Shown: in pieces, positions 27,561-35,934 of the stretch | Position numbering within the stretch: the first letter of the stretch is position 1 | Layout: every line of letters begins with the position of its first letter | Source of the DNA: Taklimakanibacter albus | GTDB lineage: Bacteria; Pseudomonadota; Alphaproteobacteria; Rhizobiales; Aestuariivirgaceae | Assembly (NCBI RefSeq): GCF_016595235.1 | Contig: NZ_JAENHL010000006.1 | Location: 1,054,001-1,118,000 of the forward strand | Length of the DNA: 64,000 bases | Reading direction: 5' to 3' | Notes under the pieces: generated by a model | The model's input: only the letters and a program-made list of their open reading frames with translations | Told to the model about the DNA's origin: nothing | Database searches by the model: none | Made by a program: the position numbers and the translations under genes

Positions 27561-28616
27561 GTGAAACTGCGTAAAATCATGTCCGCCGCTTGTGTGGCGG
27601 GAGCCGCCATGCTGTTGGCTTCAGGCCTCGCTCAGGCCGCCGAGAAGCTCGTGATCTCCAACTGGGACGGCTATATGCCGAAGGACCTGCCGGAGAAGTT
27701 CAAGGCAGAGACCGGCATCGAGGTCGAGGTCGCGGTGCATGCGACCAATGAGGAGATCATGGGCAAGGTCGTCGCCTCGAAAGGCGAGGGCTATGACGTG
27801 CTCTTCGTCTCCTCGCCCTTCGCCGAAGCGCTCAACAAGCTCGGCATTGCGGCGAAGCTCGATCATGCCAAGATCCCCAATCTCGCCAATCTCTATCCCG
27901 AGGCCGGCCAGCTCAAGCATGATCCGGGCAACACCTTCTCCATTCCCTATGCCTGGGGCACCACGGGTCTGTGCTACCGCTCGGATGTCGTAAAGACGGC
28001 GCCGACCAGCTGGAACGATCTTCTGAAGCCCGCCGATGATCTCAAGGGTAAGACCACCATGCTGTCGACCGACCGCTGGCTGATGGCGGCGGGCGAGTTG
28101 GCGCTTGGCATGTCGGTCAACGAGATCGATCCGGCCAAGCTCGACCAGGTCAAGGCGCTCCTCATCGAGACCAAGAAGACCTTGCTCGCTTATGACGATA
28201 CGACTTTCTATTCGAAGCTCGTTTCGGGCGAGGCCTCGCTCGTTCAGGCCTGGGACGGCTGGTGCAATTACGGCATCGCTGAGAAGCCCGAGATCAAATA
28301 TGTGGTGCCCAAGGAAGGCTCCGATCTCTGGGTCGACACCATGGTGATGGTCGAGGGCTCCAAGAACAAGGACGCCGCTTACAAATTCCTCGACTACATC
28401 CTGAAGGCCGACACCGGCAAATGGGTGGTCGAGAACATCATGTACAAGACGCCCAACAAGGCCGGCATGGACGCGATCGACAAGTCCATGCTCGAGAAAT
28501 ATCCGAACATGGCGATCGCGCCCGCCGATCTGCTCAAATATGAGCAGCTGCGTGACCTGGGCGACGGCATGAAGACCTTCTCGAAGGTCGTCACCGAGAT
28601 CACCTCTTCAAAATAA
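27561..28616 (+). CDS. ABC transporter substrate-binding protein, PotD/spermidine-putrescine type
   Basis: Periplasmic binding protein of an amine importer. The 351-residue product has a signal peptide cut after LASGLAQA, then KLVISNWDGYMPKDLPEKFKAE, the usual opening of PotD-like proteins, and an SBP_bac fold with WGTTGLCYRSD. The ligand cannot be fixed by eye: polyamine, GABA or other amine. GTG 27561 has AAGGGAGGG 5–13 bases upstream. First gene of an operon that runs to 34106. Confidence 0.88.
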   Translation: MKLRKIMSAACVAGAAMLLASGLAQAAEKLVISNWDGYMPKDLPEKFKAETGIEVEVAVHATNEEIMGKVVASKGEGYDVLFVSSPFAEALNKLGIAAKLDHAKIPNLANLYPEAGQLKHDPGNTFSIPYAWGTTGLCYRSDVVKTAPTSWNDLLKPADDLKGKTTMLSTDRWLMAAGELALGMSVNEIDPAKLDQVKALLIETKKTLLAYDDTTFYSKLVSGEASLVQAWDGWCNYGIAEKPEIKYVVPKEGSDLWVDTMVMVEGSKNKDAAYKFLDYILKADTGKWVVENIMYKTPNKAGMDAIDKSMLEKYPNMAIAPADLLKYEQLRDLGDGMKTFSKVVTEITSSK

Positions 28617-28667
28617 GCGAACAACCTCAGGGGAGCGGAGATCACTTCCGCTCCCCGAAACGGTGTC

Positions 28668-29528
28668 ATGCCGCAAAGACTGGCTTCCTGGCTTTTGATG
28701 CTTCCCGGCCTTGTCTGGCTGGGTGTTCTGATGGTGGTGCCCTGCGCCATCATTCTCGTGACCGCCTTCTATGAACGCGGCACCTATGGCGGCGTCGACT
28801 GGTCGGTTTTCACCTTCGCCAATTTCACCCGCGCCGGCGAGTGGCTCTACCTGTCGATCTTCCTCGATTCCGCCCGCATCGCCGGGCTCGCCGCCTTCTT
28901 CGCCTTGCTGATCGGTTATCCGGCCGCCTATGCCATCGCCAGATCGGCGCCGCGCCATCAGACGGCGCTGCTGTTCATGGCGATGCTGCCCTTCTGGACG
29001 AATTACCTGATCCGCACCTATGCCTGGATCGTGCTGCTCAACCCAACCGGCCTCGCCAATAATTTTCTCCAATGGCTCGGGCTGACGAGCGCGCCCCTGC
29101 CGCTGCTCTACAACGAATTCGCGGTCATACTGGGCCTCGTCTACAACTACGTGCCCTTCGTCATCCTCGCCATCTATTCGGCGCTGCAGCGGCTCGACCC
29201 GTCCTATGCCGAGGCCTCGCGCGATTTGGGGGCCGGTGCGCTCACCACATTCTGGCGCATCACGCTGCCGCTGACCGCGCCTGGCGTCGCCGCCGGCGCC
29301 GTCTTCGTCTTCGTGCTGTCGATCGGCAATTTCATCACCCCAGACCTCCTAGGCGGCGGCAAGTTGCAGATGGTCGGCAACCTGATCTATGACCAGTTCC
29401 TGACCGCCCGCGACTGGCCTTTCGGCTCGGCTCTTTCGGTTTTCCTGATCGCCGTGATGCTGCTGCTTTTGTTCGCCCAAGCCATCGCCGCCAACCGGGC
29501 GCGTGGGGAAGGGCGGGGCCATGCGTAA
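28668..29528 (+). CDS. ABC transporter permease, PotB type
   Basis: First membrane subunit of the importer. The 286-residue product has six predicted spans and the EAA loop ASRDLGAGALTTFWRITLPLTAPGV that contacts the ATPase. ATG 28668 is 51 bases after the binding-protein gene. Its stop overlaps the next permease gene by eight bases. Confidence 0.9.
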   Translation: MPQRLASWLLMLPGLVWLGVLMVVPCAIILVTAFYERGTYGGVDWSVFTFANFTRAGEWLYLSIFLDSARIAGLAAFFALLIGYPAAYAIARSAPRHQTALLFMAMLPFWTNYLIRTYAWIVLLNPTGLANNFLQWLGLTSAPLPLLYNEFAVILGLVYNYVPFVILAIYSALQRLDPSYAEASRDLGAGALTTFWRITLPLTAPGVAAGAVFVFVLSIGNFITPDLLGGGKLQMVGNLIYDQFLTARDWPFGSALSVFLIAVMLLLLFAQAIAANRARGEGRGHA

Positions 29529-30285
29529 GGCCTATCTCGCTTTCATCTATGTGTTCCTCTACACGCCGATCGCCGTGCTGATGATCCTGTCTTTCAACAA
29601 GGCCGGCATGCCGACCGCCTGGACCGGCTTTTCGACCGACTGGTACGGAAGGCTGCTGGAAAGCCCGAAGATCATCGCCGCCGCCAAGAACTCGCTGATC
29701 GTCGCCATTATCTCGACATTCATCGCCACAACCATCGGTACATTGCTGGCGCTCGGCGTCGAGCGCCGCAAGGCCTCCGCGAGCCTCGACGCCTTGCTGT
29801 TCACCCCGATGATCATTCCCGACATCGTGCTCGCCATAGCCCTCCTGTCCTTCTTCACGATGGTGAAGTTCACCCTCGGCCTGCATTCGATCATCCTGGC
29901 GCATGTCGTGTTTAACATCGCCTTTGTCTGCGCCGTGGTGCGCGCCAGGCTCAAGAGCTTCGACTGGTCGCTGACCGAGGCTTCCTATGATCTGGGGGCG
30001 GGAGCGCTGACGACCTTCCGCAAGATCACCTTTCCACTCATCTGGCCGGCGGTGGTCGCCGCGGCCTTGCTCGCTTTCACGCTGTCGATCGATGAGTTCA
30101 TCATCGCCTATTTCACCGCCGGCGCCGGGCAGGGCTCGACCACGCTGCCGATGCAGATCTATGCGATGATCCGCTTTGGCGTGACACCCGAGATCAATGC
30201 GATGGCGACGATCATATTGCTGGTCAGCTTCATCCTGGTGCTGACGGCGCAACGTTTCAACCGCGGCAGTGTGCCGGGCACGTGA
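29521..30285 (+). CDS. ABC transporter permease, PotC type
   Basis: Second membrane subunit. The 254-residue product begins MRKAYLAFIYVFLYTPIAV, has six spans and the EAA loop ASYDLGAGALTTFRKITFPLIWPAV, with STTLPMQIYAMIRFGVTPE near the end as in PotC. ATG 29521 overlaps the potB-type stop. No ATPase gene is in this operon, so the transporter must borrow one, for example an ATPase elsewhere on the chromosome. Confidence 0.9.
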   Translation: MRKAYLAFIYVFLYTPIAVLMILSFNKAGMPTAWTGFSTDWYGRLLESPKIIAAAKNSLIVAIISTFIATTIGTLLALGVERRKASASLDALLFTPMIIPDIVLAIALLSFFTMVKFTLGLHSIILAHVVFNIAFVCAVVRARLKSFDWSLTEASYDLGAGALTTFRKITFPLIWPAVVAAALLAFTLSIDEFIIAYFTAGAGQGSTTLPMQIYAMIRFGVTPEINAMATIILLVSFILVLTAQRFNRGSVPGT

Positions 30286-30319
30286 TAGCTGTTAAAGTGG
30301 AGGCAAGAGGGATCTCATC

Positions 30320-31711
30320 ATGGCGAAGAAGGCAGTGAAGAAGAAGGCGGCCAGGAAGGTCGTGAAGAAAGCCGTCGCGAAGAAACCGGCGCGCAAGGCG
30401 GTGAAGAAGCCGAAGAAGGTCATCGCTTTATTCCCGGAGGCCGCTTTCGGCCCGGCGCTCAATTCGGTCGGTATCGGCCAGGCACTGGAGAAGCTCGGCC
30501 ACAAGGTGGTCTTCCTGTCGGATCCGGGTTTTCTCGATGTCTATAAGGGGTATGGCTTCGAAGCCCACCCGGTCAATCTGTCGGAGCCGCTGCCGCCCGA
30601 GGAGATGGCCAAGTTCTGGGTCGATTTCATCAACGGCCATATCCCGAATTTCCGCAAAACGCCCTTTGACCAGATCGACAATTACGTGAAGGGCTGCTGG
30701 GAGATGATCGTCGAAACCGCCAAATGGGCGGAGAAGGACCTGCCCGGCGTGCTCGACCGGATCAAGCCCGATGTCGTCTGCGTCGACAATGTGATCCTGT
30801 TTCCGGCGATCAAGCATTATGCCCGCGACAACAAGAAACCCTGGGTGCGCATCATCTCCTGCTCGGAGAATGAGATCGAGGACCCGGATATCCCGCCGCA
30901 TCTGTCGGGCTGCGGCGAGAAGGACAAGAAGGGTTTTGCCTCCTACCGCAAGCGCTTCAACGAGGTGATCAAGCCGATCCATGAGAATTTCAACGGCTTC
31001 CTCAAGAGCGTCGGTGAGAAGGCCTATCCGCTCGGCCAGTTCTTCGAGGCCTCGCCGCATATGAACCTGCTGCTTTATCCTTCCGCGGTGAAGTTCAAGC
31101 GTCGGCACAGGCTGTCGCCCAAGCAGTTCCAGTATCTGGAAGGCTGCGTGCGCAAGGACGCCGCCTACAAAGTGCCGAAATTCAAGAAGAACAACGACAA
31201 GCCTCTGCTTTATGTGAGCTTCGGCTCGCTGGGCTCGGGCGATGTCGATCTTCTCAAGCGGCTGATCACCACCATCGGCAAGCTGCCGGTCCGCGCGCTC
31301 GTCAATGTCGGCGATTATATGGATCAGTATACGGACATTCCGGCCAATGTGCTCATCGACAAGTGGTATCCGCAGCCTTCGGTGATCCCGCAGGTCGATG
31401 CCGTGATCCATCACGGCGGCAACAACTCCTTCACCGAATGCCTCTATTTCGGCAAGCCCGCGATTATCATGCCCTATGTCTGGGACGGCCACGACAATGC
31501 GACGCGTGTCGAGGAGACCGGCCACGGCTTCAAGCTCGACCGCTACGAGTGGACGGATGACGTCATGGCCGACCGCATCACAAGGATGCTCACCGACAAG
31601 AAGATGAAAGCGAAGCTCAAGAAGACGTCCAAGGACATGCGCAAGCAGAAGGGTCCGGTGAAGGCGGCGAAAGTCATCGACGGCCTCCTGCGCCGCAAGA
31701 AGGCCGCCTGA
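30320..31711 (+). CDS. GT1-family glycosyltransferase with histone-H1-like N-terminal tail
   Basis: The 463-residue product is a GT-B fold UDP-sugar transferase of the MGT/UGT class: from about residue 35 VIALFPEAAFGPALNSVGIGQALEKLGHKV, and C-terminally YVSFGSLGSG, then IHHGGNNSFTECLYFGKPAIIMPYVWDGHDNA, the sugar-nucleotide binding region. The first 33 residues are almost only Ala, Val, Pro and basic residues (15 Lys, 2 Arg), like an H1/AlgP tail; the C terminus is also Lys-rich. Such tails bind nucleic acid or other polyanions. The acceptor is unknown. It lies 34 bases after the permease gene and overlaps the cupin gene by one base. Confidence 0.8.
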   Translation: MAKKAVKKKAARKVVKKAVAKKPARKAVKKPKKVIALFPEAAFGPALNSVGIGQALEKLGHKVVFLSDPGFLDVYKGYGFEAHPVNLSEPLPPEEMAKFWVDFINGHIPNFRKTPFDQIDNYVKGCWEMIVETAKWAEKDLPGVLDRIKPDVVCVDNVILFPAIKHYARDNKKPWVRIISCSENEIEDPDIPPHLSGCGEKDKKGFASYRKRFNEVIKPIHENFNGFLKSVGEKAYPLGQFFEASPHMNLLLYPSAVKFKRRHRLSPKQFQYLEGCVRKDAAYKVPKFKKNNDKPLLYVSFGSLGSGDVDLLKRLITTIGKLPVRALVNVGDYMDQYTDIPANVLIDKWYPQPSVIPQVDAVIHHGGNNSFTECLYFGKPAIIMPYVWDGHDNATRVEETGHGFKLDRYEWTDDVMADRITRMLTDKKMKAKLKKTSKDMRKQKGPVKAAKVIDGLLRRKKAA

Positions 31712-32076
31712 TGTCGAAGGGACTTCAGTCGACCGCTCCCCATGTCATCGACCCCGCGCACTATGCGGGGCCGCTCAAGGATTGGGGTCATCAGGCCAAC
31801 CCGATCGCCGGCAATTCCAAAAGCGACGGCGTGCTGTTGCACAAGGGGCCTGATGGCCGGCCGGAATCGGGCCTCTGGCAATGCACGCCCGGCACCTGGC
31901 CGCTGTCGATTCCGCGCGACGAATTGTGCTACTTCGTCTCGGGGCGGGCGACCTACACGCATGAATCAGGTGAGAAGATAGAGATCGTGCCGGGAACGGC
32001 GGTGCTGTTCCCCGCCGGCTGGACCGGCATTTGCGTGGTCCATGAGACCATGCGCAATGTGTATATGTTGAGTTAG
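31711..32076 (+). CDS. Cupin_3-type protein, copy 1
   Basis: A 121-residue single-domain beta-barrel protein of the DUF861/Cupin_3 class: HVIDPAHYAGPLKDWG at the start, then the barrel CTPGTWPLSIPRDELCYFVSGRATY and TAVLFPAGWTGICVVHETMRNVYML. Members often bind a small metabolite or metal; no reaction can be stated. ATG 31711 shares its first base with the last base of the glycosyltransferase stop codon. Clearly paralogous to the next cupin (both 121 residues). Confidence 0.8.
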   Translation: MSKGLQSTAPHVIDPAHYAGPLKDWGHQANPIAGNSKSDGVLLHKGPDGRPESGLWQCTPGTWPLSIPRDELCYFVSGRATYTHESGEKIEIVPGTAVLFPAGWTGICVVHETMRNVYMLS

Positions 32077-32096
32077 GAACATCATGCTCCTCAACC

Positions 32097-32195
32097 GTCA
32101 CCCCGGCGAAAGCCGGGGCCCATTGAATAAGCAAATCCGGGAGGCGCCGACCGCCTTGTGGGGCTTTTGTGGATCCCGGCTTTCGCCGGAATGAC
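32097..32195. repeat. Alphaproteobacterial intergenic inverted repeat
   Basis: Left arm GTCACCCCGGCGAAAGCCGG (32097–32116, continuing GGCCCA) and right arm TGGATCCCGGCTTTCGCCGG (32170–32189, continuing AATGAC) are near reverse complements, with about 47 bases between. Each arm is itself a short hairpin around CGAAAG/CTTTCG. Elements of this sequence are common between genes in alphaproteobacteria. It separates the two cupin copies inside the operon. Confidence 0.85.
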
Positions 32196-32229
32196 GAAAT
32201 GGGGAGAGGGGAGATTCATAGGAGAGAAA

Positions 32230-32595
32230 ATGCCGACCAATCTGAATTCATCCGCGCCGCATATCGTCGATCCGGCGAATTATCCGGGGCCGTTCAAGGA
32301 CTGGGGAGTCATCCCCACCATGATCGAAGGCGAGTCCCGCACCTCCGGCATCGTCCTGCACAAGGGACCGGAAGGCCAGAGCGAGACCGGCATCTGGATC
32401 TGCACGCCGGGTTACTGGAACTGCCATGTCACCAAGGACGAGTTCTGCCATTTCCTCACCGGCCGCTGCACCTACACGCATGAAAGCGGTGACGTCATCG
32501 AGATCGGCCCCGACACGACGGCCTTCTTCCCGCAGGATTGGAAGGGCACGTGCCGGGTGCATGAGACGATCCGCAAAGTCTACATGATCCGCTAG
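32230..32595 (+). CDS. Cupin_3-type protein, copy 2
   Basis: Paralogue of the previous cupin, also 121 residues: HIVDPANYPGPFKDWG, CTPGYWNCHVTKDEFCHFLTGRCTY, TTAFFPQDWKGTCRVHETIRKVYMI. Differences include more cysteine and histidine in the barrel (NCHV, FCHF), so the two copies may not bind the same ligand. ATG 32230 follows GGAG at 32221. Two bases separate it from the aldehyde dehydrogenase gene. Confidence 0.8.
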   Translation: MPTNLNSSAPHIVDPANYPGPFKDWGVIPTMIEGESRTSGIVLHKGPEGQSETGIWICTPGYWNCHVTKDEFCHFLTGRCTYTHESGDVIEIGPDTTAFFPQDWKGTCRVHETIRKVYMIR

Positions 32596-32597
32596 CC

Positions 32598-34106
32598 ATG
32601 GCTTTCGATCCCGCGGCCGGCCAGGTCTTCCGCGCCAATGACTGGGCCGTCCCGGCCGGGGTGAAGTTCCGCGATATCGTCAACCCGGCCGATCTCAGCA
32701 TCACCGGGCGTATCGCGCTCGCTACTCCGGCGCTCGCCGAGGATGCGGCGATCGAGGCGCTTGACGCGCAGCGCAAGTGGAAACGGGTCGATGCCAAGAC
32801 GCGGGCACGACTGCTGCATGAGCTGGCGGATTCCATCGCCAAGGCCGACATGCATGACGTCGCCCGCCTCATGGTGCTGGAGATGGGCAAGCCCTATCCG
32901 GAAGCCGTGGGCGAGCTTCTCAATGTGGCACCGGCCTTCCGCTATTTCGCCGAGATGGCGCGCGACGATGCCGGCAAGGTGGCCGGCACGACGCAGGCGG
33001 GCTCGTTCCAGTTCTCGCGCTACGAGCCCTATGGCGTCTCCGTCCACATCATGCCGTTCAACTTCCCCATCCTCCTGATGTGCTGGACGGTGGCGGCTTC
33101 GCTTGCCGCCGGCAATGCCTGCATCATCAAGCCGGCGGAGGCGACGAGCTTGTGCACGCTGGCCTTCATGGAGCATTTCGGCAAGGTCCTGCCGCCGGGC
33201 CTCGTCTCCTGCCTCACCGGCGGCGCCGATGTGGCCCAGGCGCTGATCCGCTCGCGCAACACCCATGCTGTCGCCTTCACCGGCAGCGTTGCGAGCGGAC
33301 GCGCAGTCGCGGTGGCCTGTGCCGAGCAGTTCAAGCCCTGCATCATCGAGGCCGGCGGCAATGATCCGATGATCATCTCGGAACATGCCCCGCTCGATGT
33401 CGCGGTGCCGGGCGCCGCCATGGCCGCCTTCCATCTCTCGGGCCAGATCTGCACGTCGTCTGAGCGTTTCTTCGTGCATGAGAAGGTGCATGACGAATTC
33501 GTCGACCGGCTCGCCCAGATGGCGCGCAAGCTGCGCATCGGCCACGGCCTCGAGGAAACCGAAATCGGTCCGCTTGTGTCGGAAGCCGCGCGCGCCAAGG
33601 TGATCCGCCTCGTCGGTGAAGCGAAAGAGCAGGGCGCGACGATCGTCTGTGGCGGCCGCGTGCCGCCCGAGCGCAATGTCGGCTGGTTCTACGAGCCGAC
33701 GATCCTCACCGGTTGCACGCCGAAAATGACGGTGATGCGCGACGAGATCTTCGGACCGGTCGCGGCGATCTGCAAAGTGTCGTCCTTCGAAGAAGCGCTC
33801 GGCCTCGCCAATGACAGCGATTTCGGCCTCGGCGCCTCTGTCTTCACCACCGACCTGAAAGAGGCGATGCAGGCGGCGGAGATGCTCGAAGCCGGCATGG
33901 TCTGGGTCAACAACCCGCTCATCGACAATGATGCGCTGCCCTTCGGCGGCTGGAAAATGTCGGGCCTCGGCCGCGAGCTGGGCCGTCAGGGGCTTGACGC
34001 TTTTCGGCGCTCGAAGATGGTCGTCATCGACCACGAGCCCACCGTCCAGGACTGGTGGTATCCCTATCCGAAAGACTGGTTCTACAAAGGAAAGGGCCGC
34101 GCTTAA
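32598..34106 (+). CDS. NAD(P)-dependent aldehyde dehydrogenase
   Basis: Oxidises an aldehyde to the acid. The 502-residue product is full length and has the cofactor loop FTGSVASGRAVA, the catalytic Glu in IIEAGGNDPMI and the catalytic Cys in SGQICTSSERFFVHE, plus EIFGPVAAICKV. Substrate unknown; in an operon with an amine-type transporter an amino-aldehyde is a reasonable guess. Last gene of the 27561–34106 operon; it ends convergent with the next gene, overlapping by four bases. Confidence 0.9.
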   Translation: MAFDPAAGQVFRANDWAVPAGVKFRDIVNPADLSITGRIALATPALAEDAAIEALDAQRKWKRVDAKTRARLLHELADSIAKADMHDVARLMVLEMGKPYPEAVGELLNVAPAFRYFAEMARDDAGKVAGTTQAGSFQFSRYEPYGVSVHIMPFNFPILLMCWTVAASLAAGNACIIKPAEATSLCTLAFMEHFGKVLPPGLVSCLTGGADVAQALIRSRNTHAVAFTGSVASGRAVAVACAEQFKPCIIEAGGNDPMIISEHAPLDVAVPGAAMAAFHLSGQICTSSERFFVHEKVHDEFVDRLAQMARKLRIGHGLEETEIGPLVSEAARAKVIRLVGEAKEQGATIVCGGRVPPERNVGWFYEPTILTGCTPKMTVMRDEIFGPVAAICKVSSFEEALGLANDSDFGLGASVFTTDLKEAMQAAEMLEAGMVWVNNPLIDNDALPFGGWKMSGLGRELGRQGLDAFRRSKMVVIDHEPTVQDWWYPYPKDWFYKGKGRA

Positions 34107-35152
34107 GACGAAGCGACAGGCTCAAAGAAGCCGGGATCGGCTAACGCAAGATATTGATGTCCTTCGATCTGACCATTCGGGATGCGCCGGTGGCTGTATC
34201 CTTCGAATGTAAGGCCCTTCGTCCGATCCAGGGAAAACACAAATATCTCGAAAACAACGGTAACCGCCATTCCGATTACCGTGAAGACGATGCCGCCGGC
34301 GCCGCCGACCGCTCTTCCCCGTGCATTGTTCTCTTGCGTATCGAGCCCTGTTGCTCTTTCAAAAAGCTGGCGGAGTTTCGACGGATCGAGATCATTGATG
34401 ATCTTGGACACAGCCACGGTATTATCAGCCTTTATAACAAAATCCGGATCACAGGGCGCCAGCCAGAAAGCGACCGGTGTAGCCGTCACGCGACGAAGCT
34501 GAGTGACGACGTCATCGACCAGTCGTCCAAGCTCCTGTGATGCAGCCTGTTCGGTGATCCGGGGGCGGAAGTGAGCCTGCGCTGTGGGTGACAGGAAGGG
34601 TAATGAACCTTGCCGGAAACTTTCGGGAAAGAGCAGGTTTGGTGCTCCGATGAACTGATCTAGGCGCTCTTTATCGATGGCGGTCAAAACCAGCTCGGAC
34701 GAGTGGCAGGCGTAAAGAAAGGCCTCGGGATCATTCGGTGCACCAACCCAAAGCCAAACCTGATCGTACTGAATGATAAGCGCATAAATGTAGCCCAGGC
34801 CCCCGGGGTAATACCCTGGAACTCGCGCCAGTATATCTTCGCCTGCCCGCCGCCACTCCTCTTTTTCAAGACTCACTATGATCTCGCGGCCTAACGCAAA
34901 AGCTGGTTCGGCATCGTCGCTATGCTTGGCGGTGCTGTGGTTCCGCGATTCATTCTCGAAGAACAGGGACTGCTCCCAATAGCCATGGCCGATCTGCACG
35001 GCTGACCAGTAGTCATCATCATCGCCGTCGTTGAACTTGTTGGTGGCGCAGGCGACAGCCAGGGGCTCAGAGCCTAGTTTGCGGAGACGATCGGCATGAT
35101 CGAGTAGCAAGCGGACATAGTCGGTCTCGGAAAGCTGTGCGACTTTGGTCAT
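34103..35152 (-). CDS. Hypothetical protein with one C-terminal membrane span
   Basis: A 349-residue product not recognised. The first 270 residues look cytoplasmic, acidic and globular. One hydrophobic segment (GGIVFTVIGMAVTVVFEIFV, about residues 285–305) is followed by a 41-residue tail, so it may be tail-anchored. Base composition is visibly less GC-rich than the flanking genes. AAAGGAGA precedes ATG 35152, which overlaps the stop of the upstream gene (ATGA): a coupled pair. Confidence 0.7.
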   Translation of the reverse strand: MTKVAQLSETDYVRLLLDHADRLRKLGSEPLAVACATNKFNDGDDDDYWSAVQIGHGYWEQSLFFENESRNHSTAKHSDDAEPAFALGREIIVSLEKEEWRRAGEDILARVPGYYPGGLGYIYALIIQYDQVWLWVGAPNDPEAFLYACHSSELVLTAIDKERLDQFIGAPNLLFPESFRQGSLPFLSPTAQAHFRPRITEQAASQELGRLVDDVVTQLRRVTATPVAFWLAPCDPDFVIKADNTVAVSKIINDLDPSKLRQLFERATGLDTQENNARGRAVGGAGGIVFTVIGMAVTVVFEIFVFSLDRTKGLTFEGYSHRRIPNGQIEGHQYLALADPGFFEPVASS

Positions 35153-35799
35153 GGTTCTCCTTTGACACAAGCCACGATTTCTCGCAAATCCGGGATGCGT
35201 CCGAAGCAGGCCATGATGACGGCTTCAGCGATCCAGCCCCAATCCGTCACTACGCGGCGGCCGCCGATCCACTCGATGACGGGCGGTCCCATCACCTGCC
35301 GGACCACGAACGGTCCGACGCTGTTCATGAGGACGGCGAGACAGCTATCGGGCAGGTCCGGCGCATGGGCCTTGGGGAGGAAGAGCAGCTGTGCGACGCG
35401 GTGGGCAGCCTCCGAGCGTTCCGCGGGCAAGTGGGTGATTACCATGTTCGCCACGCCTTCCGGACCACCGGCAATTCGACGGAAGATGGGCAGGGGCAGG
35501 GCCGGAATGTCGACGCAGTCCATCCAGTCGGCAAAACTCGCCTCGTGGCCCAGATCCTCGCGGACATGCTGCCTGACCAGTCCGTCGACATCGTTGAGGC
35601 TCGGAAAGCCCTGAGCCGCTATCCGGCCACCGAGGTCATGATGATGCAGCATGATCCGGTGCCGCTTGTCGGCGCAGCCGGCCTTGGAGATGTCGAGAAA
35701 TTCATGCAGCGCCAGAAGCGATCCCCATAAAGCGGAGTCGGTCGCCGGCCGCCCGGCCAAAGACGAGACAGCATGTTGCCACGGCCTCACGGCGGGCAC
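35149..35799 (-). CDS. Hypothetical protein, DUF6915-like N-terminal part
   Basis: A 216-residue product. Residues about 5–85 (RPWQHAVSSLAGRP … IMLHHHDLGGRIAAQG … VRQHVREDLGHEASFADWM) resemble the small family I know as DUF6915, with conserved histidines; the C-terminal half is not recognised. Start GTG 35799 is the most likely because WQHAVSS-type openings are usual, but another GTG lies nine bases inside. Translationally coupled to the membrane-anchored gene after it. No function known. Confidence 0.65.
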   Translation of the reverse strand: MPAVRPWQHAVSSLAGRPATDSALWGSLLALHEFLDISKAGCADKRHRIMLHHHDLGGRIAAQGFPSLNDVDGLVRQHVREDLGHEASFADWMDCVDIPALPLPIFRRIAGGPEGVANMVITHLPAERSEAAHRVAQLLFLPKAHAPDLPDSCLAVLMNSVGPFVVRQVMGPPVIEWIGGRRVVTDWGWIAEAVIMACFGRIPDLREIVACVKGEP

Positions 35800-35899
35800 C
35801 GCACAGCGGAGATTCGATGTTGCTTTGTAGAACGAAAGACCATGCCACTGCCCAAAATGTCCGTGGAGGACATACTATATTGGGGCAGGCAGGGAGAAT

Positions 35900-35929
35900 A
35901 TCCCCTCTCCCTACTGTAGGAGAGGGGAT
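35900..35929 (-). terminator. Hairpin terminator after homospermidine synthase
   Basis: ATCCCCTCTCC (35900–35910) pairs with GGAGAGGGGAT (35919–35929) around an eight-base loop. It lies six bases past the minus-strand stop at 35935. On the minus strand the following bases are ATATTCTCCC, a poor T run; on the plus strand GATTTTT follows, so it may work in both directions. Confidence 0.65.
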
Positions 35930-35934
35930 GATTT

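Noticed and set aside
35137-35730. Plus-strand open frame opposite the DUF6915-like gene
   Set aside because: No domain; the minus-strand frame has family resemblance and is coupled by ATGA to the next gene.
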